Made by a program: the position numbers and the translations under genes
Shown here: positions 26,205 to 33,547 of the stretch, one piece after another
How the letters are laid out: every line of letters begins with the position of its first letter
Numbering within the stretch: the stretch's first letter is position 1
Assembly (NCBI GenBank): GCA_965247635.1
Contig: CBDFHJ010000010.1
Location: 496,001 to 560,000, forward strand
Source of the DNA: CBDFHJ01 sp965247635
GTDB lineage: Bacteria > Chloroflexota > Dehalococcoidia > Lucifugimonadales > Australimonadaceae
Length of the DNA stretch: 64,000 nt
Direction of reading: 5' to 3'
The notes under the pieces: generated by a model
Told to the model about the DNA's origin: nothing
Seen by the model: the letters and a program-made list of their open reading frames with translations, nothing else
Databases searched by the model: none

Positions 26205-27113
26205 CTAGGAACGGATCTCCTCACGAACGAACTTCGTGTAGGAGAGCGCCAGGAAAATGGCGACGGCGGATACCATGGCGACGATGTGGGGCCATACCAG
26301 CGTCAGGCTTTGTGTCGCCGATACAGGGGTGGCGAGCAGGCCGCCGACCTGCGCTTGAAGCAACGGCCCGAGGCTGCGTACGCCGGGGTTCAGCAAGGTC
26401 TCCGTGGCCTCCGAGAACAGGAACGACGGGGATGCCCTGGAGACCCACGATTCGACCTGGAAGTAGAGCGGGTCGGTGAGGTCTTCTATGAAGAAGTCGG
26501 CTACGGCGCTGGCGAGCAGAAGAATGAAGAAGGTAGCGAGCACCCACAGACCGATGGCCACCATGGAGGAGACTACGGTGCTGCGGAAAAAGATGGAGCA
26601 GGTCATCGCCATGGCCAGCCAGAGCGACATGAATACAATGGAGATGACAGTGAAGCCTATGATCCGGATGATCTCTTCGCCGTTGGGGGGAATCCCAAAA
26701 ACGAACATTCCCATGCCGATGATGGAGATGACCATGGTGATGATGACAATGGCCAGCGTGGCCGCGCCCGCCAGGAACTTGCCGTTGTAGACGGCATCCC
26801 GGTAAACGGGTTGCGCTAGGACCCGCGCCAAGGTCCCCTGAAGACGCTCGCTGTTGATGGAATCGAAGCCGAGAATGATCCCGGCCAGCGGTCCGAAGAA
26901 ACTAATGAAGAAGATGAGAGGAGGCAGCACGCCGCTGCTGGAGACGAACAGCTGCAAGAAGAGAAGGTCATCGGTGCTGCGGAACACCCCGGGAATATCC
27001 CGGACAGCGACGGAGAAGGCCCAGAGCAGCCCAAAGACGACCAGCCCCAGCAGAAACAGGAACCGCCGACGACCGAAGTGGTCGGCCATCTCCTTCCAAA
27101 AGATGGCCCGCAT
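26205..27113 (-). CDS. ABC-2 type transporter permease
   Basis: A 302-residue membrane protein beginning MRAIFWKEMADHFGRRRFLF, typical of ABC-2 permeases, with about six hydrophobic segments (for example LFLLGLVVFGLLWAFSVAV and LAIVIITMVISIIGMGMFVF). The segment GFDSINSERLQGTLARVLAQ, with INSERLQGTL, is a hallmark of NosY/GldF-like permeases. It starts one base after the ATPase gene stop, and together with the NEW3 protein upstream forms a three-gene operon on the minus strand. Substrate unknown. Confidence 0.88.
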   Translation of the reverse strand: MRAIFWKEMADHFGRRRFLFLLGLVVFGLLWAFSVAVRDIPGVFRSTDDLLFLQLFVSSSGVLPPLIFFISFFGPLAGIILGFDSINSERLQGTLARVLAQPVYRDAVYNGKFLAGAATLAIVIITMVISIIGMGMFVFGIPPNGEEIIRIIGFTVISIVFMSLWLAMAMTCSIFFRSTVVSSMVAIGLWVLATFFILLLASAVADFFIEDLTDPLYFQVESWVSRASPSFLFSEATETLLNPGVRSLGPLLQAQVGGLLATPVSATQSLTLVWPHIVAMVSAVAIFLALSYTKFVREEIRS

Positions 27114-27114
27114 C

Positions 27115-28044
27115 CTACTGCTCCTGGAAGTAGCGTAGGTAGATATCTTCGAGGGAACGGTTGCGTGACCGTAGGCCGATAAGCTCCACCCCGTGGGCCA
27201 CGACCGCTTCCACCGCCTTGGAACGGACCTCCTCCGCCGACTCCAACACCATGTGAGCGCCTGAGGCCTCGCACCGCTGCACGGACGGAAGCGCCTCAAG
27301 GGCCTTCATCAGCTCGGAGGTGGCACCGTGAAGCTCCATCTCAATGCTGTGGCCTCCCTCTCCAATCGACGCGAGCTCGTCTATGGAGCCCTGGAGCACC
27401 ATCTTTCCGTGGGACATAATGCCTACCCGGTCGCAGATGCGTTGTATCACGTGGAGGGCATGGGACGAGACGAAGACCGTGATGCCCTGCTGGCTGCTCA
27501 GCTCCCGGATGGTCTGTAGCAGCCACTCGACGCCCGTCGGGTCCAAGCCGATGGTCGGGTCGTCAAGAATGATTAAGCGCGGCTCCTTGAGCAGGACGTC
27601 GGCGAGCCCCAGGCGTTGGCGCATCCCACGGGAGTACTGGCCGACGAGCTGGGAAGCGGCCTCGTCGAGCTGCACCATCTTCAGCAGCGTAGCTATACTG
27701 GACTCCGCCTGGGCCCTGGGCATGGAGTTGAGGCTGGCCGTGTACAGAAGGTTCTCTCGTCCCGACAGATCGTTGTAGAAGCCCACGTTTTCCGGCAGGT
27801 AACCCACCATCCGCTTCACCTGAAGGGGTTGACGGGTAGGGTCGAACCCGCCTACTCGTGCCCATCCCTCGTTGGGCTCGGTCAGCCCCAGGAGCATCAG
27901 GATGGTGGTGCTCTTCCCAGAGCCGTTGGGGCCCAGAAAGCCGTACACCTCCCCTTCGCCAAGGTGGAGGGCAATGTGGTCTACGGCGGTAAAGCGTCCG
28001 TACCGCTTGGTGAGGTCTTCGGCTTCGATGAGCGTGGTGCTCAT
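27115..28044 (-). CDS. ABC transporter ATP-binding protein
   Basis: A 309-residue ABC ATPase. Walker A is GPNGSGKST, the signature is YSRGMRQRLGLAD, Walker B is LIILDDPTIGLDP and the switch His is in VFVSSHALHVI. Walker B ends in Asp-Asp-Pro rather than Asp-Glu-Pro, so the usual catalytic Glu position is Asp, which is unusual. A roughly 80-residue C-terminal domain follows. Its ATG overlaps the stop of the NEW3 gene by 4 bases, and the permease gene follows 1 bp downstream. The family is close to NosF/CcmA-like ATPases. Confidence 0.92.
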   Translation of the reverse strand: MSTTLIEAEDLTKRYGRFTAVDHIALHLGEGEVYGFLGPNGSGKSTTILMLLGLTEPNEGWARVGGFDPTRQPLQVKRMVGYLPENVGFYNDLSGRENLLYTASLNSMPRAQAESSIATLLKMVQLDEAASQLVGQYSRGMRQRLGLADVLLKEPRLIILDDPTIGLDPTGVEWLLQTIRELSSQQGITVFVSSHALHVIQRICDRVGIMSHGKMVLQGSIDELASIGEGGHSIEMELHGATSELMKALEALPSVQRCEASGAHMVLESAEEVRSKAVEAVVAHGVELIGLRSRNRSLEDIYLRYFQEQ

Positions 28045-29294
28045 CGCCTGCCGAGCCGCAAGAACAGGCCTACCAGCCCGCCGAGAACCACTACCAACAA
28101 GCCGATGCCGACCCACTGCCAGATGGTGGCCTGCGAGACGGTGACACGAAAGTTAACGGCCTCGTCCACTAGCGGATTTCGTGCCCGTACGCTGATGGCG
28201 TAGTCCCCTGGGACCGAGTCACCGGGCGGTGTGACGCTCACCGAGATGTCAATGATGTTGTCCACGGGTAGCAGGGGAATATCGGTGGGATCGAAGGTTA
28301 TCTCCCAGTTGGCGGGCGCATCGGCCAGCAGGTCTAGGTTGGCCATCTCGGCGGTGCCAGCGTTTACGATCCGGATTCTGGCGATGGTGGCCTTACCCGC
28401 GGTGGCGTCGATGTTCAGCCGCCTGTCGGGCGTGGTGACCAGGATCTCCGGGACGCCGGTCAAGGACACCTGTACAGGTACCTCTTGGAAGAACTCCTCG
28501 TTGCCGATTCGGAACAGGAAATTATAGTTGCCCGCGGGTGCCTCCCTGGGCGGTGAGAGGTTCATGGTGACCCGCTCGATACCACGGGTTATAACGGTAA
28601 CGCTGGAGATGAGCTTCTTTTCCCCTATGGAGGGGGTAAAGCCTACCGTCCAATTTTCGGGGACCTCGGCTCCGAGGTTCAGCGAAACGTTGTCCGAGGT
28701 CCGATTGGTGATGGCGATATCGAAACCGAACTGGCTGGTGGATGGCCCACGCAAGGCGCTGTACTGAGCGCGAACAAGGATGTCACCCCCCAGACCGGGA
28801 AGGGTGGGTCCGCGCTTCACGGAGATCTCCTCTGTTCCGAGGAGCTCGCCGGTGGAGGAAAGGATCTGGAGCTGCGCCACGAACTCCTGGGTGGCATCGC
28901 GGCCGAAGGGCGTGAGCCGAAGCCGGAAGTCTTTGCTGACTCCGCCGTTCAGCGTCAGCGAGGTGATGTCGTAAGGCCCGAAGATCGGCCGCAGCGCTAC
29001 GCGCCAGTCCTCCGGTACGCCATCCACTTCGAAATTCGCCTGCAGGGTCTCCCCCGACCCGTTGCAAACCGTCACGTCGAGCTCAAGCTGATCGAGGTCG
29101 GGCTCGAAGACGACGCCACGCACCGGCATCACGATGCTGATTCCAGCCGGACAGACCAGCTCGCCGCCCAGCTGGTTTGTCCGCTCCACCGCTTGGCCGA
29201 AGATAGTGCCGTAGCCTACGAACCAACTCAATAGGACAACAGCCAAGACTGCTATGCCTAAGGACCTCTTTATGGTGTGTCTACTCACGCCCAA
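28041..29294 (-). CDS. NEW3-domain exported membrane protein
   Basis: A 417-residue protein with an N-terminal signal/anchor (SLGIAVLAVVLLSWFVGY), three beta-sandwich repeats and a C-terminal membrane helix (WVGIGLLVVVLGGLVGLFL) ending RLGRR. The repeats carry the NPCBM-associated NEW3 pattern: VPEDWRVAL, VPENWTVGFTP and APANWEITFDP, each followed by a stretch of the GNYNF/GDYAI type. The domain faces the outside. It heads an operon with an ABC ATPase and permease, so it probably acts as the extracytoplasmic partner of that transporter. The start is TTG 29294 (AAGGAG about 11 nt upstream); GTG 29288 is possible. Confidence 0.82.
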   Translation of the reverse strand: MGVSRHTIKRSLGIAVLAVVLLSWFVGYGTIFGQAVERTNQLGGELVCPAGISIVMPVRGVVFEPDLDQLELDVTVCNGSGETLQANFEVDGVPEDWRVALRPIFGPYDITSLTLNGGVSKDFRLRLTPFGRDATQEFVAQLQILSSTGELLGTEEISVKRGPTLPGLGGDILVRAQYSALRGPSTSQFGFDIAITNRTSDNVSLNLGAEVPENWTVGFTPSIGEKKLISSVTVITRGIERVTMNLSPPREAPAGNYNFLFRIGNEEFFQEVPVQVSLTGVPEILVTTPDRRLNIDATAGKATIARIRIVNAGTAEMANLDLLADAPANWEITFDPTDIPLLPVDNIIDISVSVTPPGDSVPGDYAISVRARNPLVDEAVNFRVTVSQATIWQWVGIGLLVVVLGGLVGLFLRLGRR

Positions 29295-29462
29295 CGCGAC
29301 ACTTGCTCCTTAATAACGGGGATATAGGTTACACGTAGGTATACGTTTAGTACCGAATAGCAGTTCACTATGCGATAGAACGAAAAGGGTATACGGTTTT
29401 ACACGAAGGGGTCAAGTGGGGCCAAATGGTCTTTGCGAGACCCCTCTTTTCATGTCCGAAAG

Positions 29463-29546
29463 TCCCAGGGTGTCCTCCGGACCCATAAGGTCCCAGGGTT
29501 TCCCCTGGACCCACAAGGCCCCAGGGTTTCCCCTGGACCCATAAGG
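29463..29546. repeat. Three 28-bp tandem palindromic repeats
   Basis: Units at 29463-29490, 29491-29518 and 29519-29546 share CCCAGGGTTTCCCCTGGACC followed by CATAAGG; each is itself an inverted repeat (CCAGGG/CCCTGG). There are no spacers between them, so it is not CRISPR. A fourth, degenerate unit is at 29607-29634. The remainder of the 29295-29656 gap shows no gene. Confidence 0.8.
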
Positions 29547-29606
29547 TCAATACGAGTGGATACGACGATTGGACGATGTGTTCCGACACTTTAGATAGGA
29601 GAATTG

Positions 29607-29634
29607 CACTAGGGTTTCCTCTACACCCATAAGG
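29607..29634. repeat. Degenerate fourth copy of the 28-bp repeat
   Basis: AGGGTTTCCTCTACACCCAT then AAGG matches the tandem units at 29463-29546. Both this copy and the third copy are followed by TCAATAC. It ends just before the ribosome binding site of a small ORF. Confidence 0.6.
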
Positions 29635-29656
29635 TCAATACAGGAGGTTTAGGACC

Positions 29657-29860
29657 ATTGAAATCTATCGGTATTGGGTCGTGTTTCCAGGCGTCGTCGA
29701 AGCGGACAACGAGGAGGATGCCACCATGGCAGCCCGCGAACAGGTCAAGGCGTTCCTCCGGAGCGAGGGCCTCCCCGATGGTACGCAGGTCGCGGACGTT
29801 CAGCTTCAGCAGGTGAAGGAGTACCGACAGGAGGCGGCCCATGACACTTACCCAGACTGA
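29657..29860 (+). CDS. Small hypothetical protein, possible ATT start
   Basis: A 67-residue ORF reading IEIYRYWVVFPGVVEADNEE and onward to AAHDTYPD. AGGAGG lies 9 nt before an ATT codon at 29657; there is no ATG, GTG or TTG in frame nearby until GTG 29681 and ATG 29726, the latter with its own GAGGAGG 9 nt upstream giving a 44-residue product. The codon use looks coding and the protein looks soluble. No family is recognised. It overlaps the next small ORF by 20 bases. Confidence 0.45.
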   Translation: MEIYRYWVVFPGVVEADNEEDATMAAREQVKAFLRSEGLPDGTQVADVQLQQVKEYRQEAAHDTYPD

Positions 29861-29933
29861 ACGCGACGCCATCCACCGAGACTCGGACTACTCCTACATA
29901 GACCATTTCGGCTACTGGGACAACCAGGGCTAG
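29841..29933 (+). CDS. Very small ORF (30 residues)
   Basis: MTLTQTERDAIHRDSDYSYI then DHFGYWDNQG, with ACAGGAGG placed 7 nt before its ATG, overlapping the upstream small ORF. The same frame, interrupted by TAG 29931 and a TGA, continues into an open stretch from 29976 (MTFGPYKNTAFLTPSEST). It may be a tiny gene or the front of a decayed longer gene. Confidence 0.35.
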   Translation: MTLTQTERDAIHRDSDYSYIDHFGYWDNQG

Positions 29934-30130
29934 CTCCATCTCTGACCCGCTGCCGTCACCCTCCGGGAACGGGGCATGACCTTCGGACCCTACAAAAACA
30001 CTGCCTTCCTCACACCCTCCGAGTCCACCACCAACGAGGACTCGGACGACCTGCGGGAGCAGACCCGTCAAGACGTGCCCGAGGTCACTAGCGCCCGAAC
30101 TGCATGCGGAGCCGTCGCTATGTCCTGGCG

Positions 30131-30853
30131 CTACTGTCCTCGAGCCAGCCGTGCGATTAGCGGCTCTGGGAGCCCCAACTCCTGCATGCGCCGCTGAGTA
30201 GCCGCCACGTCGTAACTGACCCGGCGCATCTCCACGATGCTCTCTCCGTCGTCGTACACGGCGTAGGCGGCGCGCGGGTCGCCGTCACGGGGCTGCCCTA
30301 CGCTACCAGGGTTGATGACCAACCGTCCATCGGTTATCGGGACCGCCGTCCCGTCATCCGCCCGTTGGGGCGCCGCTCCGTCCTGGCAGAAGAAGGGGAG
30401 GTGAGAGTGGCCCACCAGCACGGCCGGCGTAGCTATCGCTTCCCACGCGGCCGCTGCCTGAGACGCCGAGAGCAGGTACTCCCAAAGGGGAGCTCGCGGC
30501 GCTCCGTGGACCAGCGTGAAGGGGACCTCCGTAAGCGTCAGCGGTAGCGACTCCAAAAAGCGGCGTGCCTCCGGAGTAAGCTGGCCCGTGGTCCACCGGC
30601 ACGCCCAGGCGGCAAGATCGTTGAACCGCTCCAGTCCTATCGTGCCGATGGCGCCGGCGTCGTGATTGCCGAGGATGGCGGTAGCGTTCAGCGCGCGCAG
30701 CTGGTCCACGCACGCCACCGGCTCCGGGCCGTAGCCAACGATGTCACCCAGGCACCAGGTCTGCTGGTAGCCACCGCCGGTGGCAGCGTCGTCCAGCACG
30801 GCGTGGAGCGCCACCAGGTTGCTGTGGAGATCGCTGATGACCAAGGTACGCAC
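30131..30853 (-). CDS. Metallophosphoesterase (YfcE/MJ0936-like)
   Basis: A 240-residue calcineurin-like phosphoesterase with all metal-binding blocks: SDLHSN near the N-terminus, GDIVGYGP, GNHDAG, VHGAPRAP and GHSHLPFF. These hold a two-metal centre that hydrolyses phosphodiester or phosphomonoester bonds; the cellular substrate is unknown. The start is GTG 30853 (MRTLVISDLHSN). It is monocistronic; a 650-bp repeat-filled gap separates it from rho on the other strand. Confidence 0.9.
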   Translation of the reverse strand: MRTLVISDLHSNLVALHAVLDDAATGGGYQQTWCLGDIVGYGPEPVACVDQLRALNATAILGNHDAGAIGTIGLERFNDLAAWACRWTTGQLTPEARRFLESLPLTLTEVPFTLVHGAPRAPLWEYLLSASQAAAAWEAIATPAVLVGHSHLPFFCQDGAAPQRADDGTAVPITDGRLVINPGSVGQPRDGDPRAAYAVYDDGESIVEMRRVSYDVAATQRRMQELGLPEPLIARLARGQ

Positions 30854-30974
30854 AGAGCTATTGTAGCCTTGTCATCGCTCCGGGATGCAAAGACGAGATT
30901 CCTCGTAATAACAGCGTGGCGCTAGAACGAAAGGCGATACCCTTCACACACTCAGGGTACAGTGGGTCGAAGGC

Positions 30975-31149
30975 TGTCATTCTGAGCTCCCCGATGATAA
31001 TCGGAGGAACGAAGAATCTCTCGGGATGCACCCAGATGTTGAGAGGTGCTTCGCTTCACTCAGCATGACAGCGCTCCACGTTTGTCATGCTGAGTCCCGA
31101 TGCAATCGGGACGAAGAATCTGGTTCCCTTCGGTGCACTCAGCGTGACG
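30975..31149. repeat. Two class A interspersed repeats
   Basis: One complete palindrome at 30975-31071 (TGTCATTCTGAGCTCCCCGA ... CACTCAGCATGACAG) and a second at 31083-31149 (TTGTCATGCTGAGTCCCGAT ... CACTCAGCGTGACGG). Apart from these and the promoter noted next, the gap 30854-31507 shows no gene. Confidence 0.7.
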
Positions 31150-31188
31150 GTTGTGGCATTGGACCTCCTGACTGAGGTCGCCAGGGGC

Positions 31189-31217
31189 TTGATATCCATA
31201 ACAAAGTGGCGTATCAT
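31189..31217 (+). promoter_or_regulatory. Putative sigma-70-type promoter upstream of rho
   Basis: TTGATA (31189-31194), a 17-bp spacer and TATCAT (31212-31217) point toward rho, which starts about 290 bp downstream. That would give a long untranslated leader, in keeping with autogenous Rho control in other bacteria, but this is inference. Confidence 0.4.
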
Positions 31218-31507
31218 AGCGACGATTATTTGGAGCACCCGCTTTTTTGACGGCATCCAGCCATCCTCTTCAGTTCCACAATCGGATAGAGAAGCGATCA
31301 GCTTTGTTCAGGCTACGAACGTAGCCGTATGCGCAGCATTCTAGAGATCGTGTCGGTACGAAGCTTGACGCTCGCTCTACTCCATAGTTGACCCTCCCTT
31401 CGTCCGAATAGCAGATAACCATACCCAACCTCTATCCCATGTGCGGAAGTCCCACGCAACGGCCCCAAGGCCGGTAGCAATACGTATCTTTTTGGAGACC
31501 CATACCC

Positions 31508-32779
31508 ATGAACATCGCTGAGTTAGATCAAAAGACCCCGGAAGAGCTGGTCCAGCTCTTCCGGGAAATGGACCTCGTCGACGGACAGGCCCCGGAGGCA
31601 ATGCGGCGGGACGAGCTGTTGTACCGGGTGCTGCAAGGGTACGGCGAGCAGGAGGGCTACCTGCTGGCCAGCGGTGTGCTGGACCTCATGAACGATGGGT
31701 ATGGGTTCCTCCGCCAGAACGGGCGGCGGCCCGGGCACGGAGACGTGTACGTCTCCCAGTCGCAGGTGCGCCGGTTTGGGTTGCGCACGGGCGACCTCGT
31801 GTTGGGCCAGGTCCGGGCTCCCAAGGAGTCGGAGCGCTACTATGGCCTGACCCGGGTGGAGGCGGTCAACGCCCTAGACCCTGAGGCCGCCCGGCGTCGC
31901 ATCACCTTCGACCAGCTCACCCCCATCTTTCCCGACGTACAGATCAAGCTCGAAACGACCAAGGACGCCATTGCCGCCCGGATGATAGACCTGTTGTCAC
32001 CCGTCGGGCGTGGCCAGCGAGGCCTCATCGTTTCACCCCCCAAAGCGGGTAAGACCACGCTGCTCAAGAACATCGCCAACGGAATCACGGAGAACTATAC
32101 CGACCTCCACCTCCTGGTGGCCCTCATCGGCGAGCGGCCGGAGGAAGTGACGGACATGAAACGCTCCGTGAAGGCTGAGGTGTTCAGCTCGACCTTTGAC
32201 GAGCCGGTGGAGGACCACTGCCGGGTGGCGGAGCTGGCCCTGGAGCGCGCCAGACGCCTGGTGGAGATCGGGCGCGACGTGGTGATCCTGCTGGACAGCA
32301 TCACGCGTCTGACTCGCGCCTACAACTTGGCCGTCCCCAGCAGCGGCCGGACGCTCTCCGGCGGCATGGACCCCGTCGCGCTCTACCCTCCGAAACGGTT
32401 CTTCGGCGCCGCCAGGAACACGGAGGAGGGCGGAAGTCTCACCATCTTGGCCGCGTGCCTGGTGGAAACGGGCAGCCGCATGGACGACCTGGTGTACGAG
32501 GAGTTCAAGGGTACGGGCAACATGGAGCTGCACCTGGACCGGAAGCTGGCGGAGCGGCGAATCTTCCCCGCCATCGACATCCAGCGCAGCGGCACCCGGC
32601 GCGAGGAGCTGCTGCTGGACGAGCTAACCCTGCGGCAGGTGTATCTGCTGCGCCGAATGAGCTCCATGATCGCCTCAGACTCCATGAACTCCGCCGAGGC
32701 CACCGAGCGTGTCCTGGAGCGGCTCAACCGCACCAAGACCAACCAGGAGTTCCTGGCCACCCTCACCCGAGAGGCGTAA
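31508..32779 (+). CDS. rho: Transcription termination factor Rho
   Basis: A 423-residue Rho. The N-terminal helical domain (LDQKTPEELVQLFREM) leads to the cold-shock-like RNA-binding domain (GVLDLMNDGYGFLR), then the ATPase with Walker A SPPKAGKTT (Lys182), Walker B VVILLDSITRLTRAYN, the Q-loop/R-loop region and SGGMDPVALYPPKRFFGAAR. It forms a hexameric RNA helicase that releases RNA polymerase. Length is normal and no large insertion is present. ATG 31508 is preceded by TTTTTGGAGA. It is monocistronic. Confidence 0.97.
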   Translation: MNIAELDQKTPEELVQLFREMDLVDGQAPEAMRRDELLYRVLQGYGEQEGYLLASGVLDLMNDGYGFLRQNGRRPGHGDVYVSQSQVRRFGLRTGDLVLGQVRAPKESERYYGLTRVEAVNALDPEAARRRITFDQLTPIFPDVQIKLETTKDAIAARMIDLLSPVGRGQRGLIVSPPKAGKTTLLKNIANGITENYTDLHLLVALIGERPEEVTDMKRSVKAEVFSSTFDEPVEDHCRVAELALERARRLVEIGRDVVILLDSITRLTRAYNLAVPSSGRTLSGGMDPVALYPPKRFFGAARNTEEGGSLTILAACLVETGSRMDDLVYEEFKGTGNMELHLDRKLAERRIFPAIDIQRSGTRREELLLDELTLRQVYLLRRMSSMIASDSMNSAEATERVLERLNRTKTNQEFLATLTREA

Positions 32780-32877
32780 AGACCCCCTCTGCCCGCTACG
32801 GCCTCTGACCTTTCGCCCTCCCTGTCCAGCGCCTGCCATTCCTAGTACCGCGGTACCGCGCCGTCGTTCCGAGTCCC

Positions 32878-33013
32878 CTGTCATTCCGAGTGCAGCGAGG
32901 AATCGCGTCTTCGCATTTCCTTCGACCCATTGTCACCCTGAGTGCAGCGAAGGGTCTCGCAGGCCTTCTGTGAGAGATTCTTCATCCCGATTGCATCGGG
33001 ACTCAGAATGACA
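32878..33013. repeat. Class A interspersed repeats
   Basis: A short partial arm (CTGTCATTCCGAGTGCAGCG, 32878 onward) followed by a full palindrome at about 32931-33013 (TGTCACCCTGAGTGCAGCGA ... GGGACTCAGAATGACAG). It lies downstream of rho. Confidence 0.7.
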
Positions 33014-33182
33014 GGCGAGGAAGCACTGCCGCGGCCTTGAAATTATAGCTAGGGAGTCCCCTGTAATACGGAGGTCACGCTTGGGCTGAGAGGGTGCGGA
33101 CATGGCGCTGCTCGTGCGATACCCAGCATGCGACTCCGGTTCTGATGCGCGCGAATTTGCTGAAGATGGCCGCGTGTCCCTA

Positions 33183-33211
33183 TTGACACGGTTTCGGCGT
33201 TCCCCTATAGT
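33183..33211 (+). promoter_or_regulatory. Strong sigma-70-type promoter for the surface-protein gene
   Basis: TTGACA (33183-33188), exactly 17 bp, TATAGT (33206-33211). It reads toward the large exported protein gene at 33548. The leader would be about 330 nt and carries no ORF I can support. A second TTGACA at 33345 has a poorly spaced -10. Confidence 0.55.
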
Positions 33212-33547
33212 CGGTACCTACTTTACGGTCGTGGCCCTGATGGCCGTCTGCTTCCCAGCCAATTGGGAGGGGTCGAAGTCAGGGGCACCGCTAGAGGAGT
33301 AACGGAAGCACCGCAAAACGGCGGCGATTTGTCGCGGCTGTGGCTTGACAAAGGCGTCGCCGTGTTATAGAAATGCCGCGGGCTTCTCCTGAAAGGGTGA
33401 GAATGCACCTGTCCGGTTTCGTTTTCCGTTTAGAGGGGCTTACACAGCAGCGATTCATGTCGCACCCTTTTACGGACGGCGCGGCATGCGGTACCAACAC
33501 CCGCCCTGAGACCCAATCACCACCGGCATCAGCGAAGGGAGTAGGAA

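Noticed and set aside
29463..29546. CRISPR-like array
   Set aside because: The 28-bp units are contiguous with no spacers, and no cas genes are nearby.
33060..33180. TPP riboswitch, because of CTGAGAGGGTGC near 33088
   Set aside because: The second conserved TPP block (ACCUGAUC and the following GGAUAAUGCCAGCG-type segment) is missing, and the downstream gene is a surface protein.
33345..33371. Second promoter for the surface-protein gene (TTGACA with TATAGA)
   Set aside because: The spacer is only 15 bp; the promoter at 33183-33211 has ideal spacing and is preferred.
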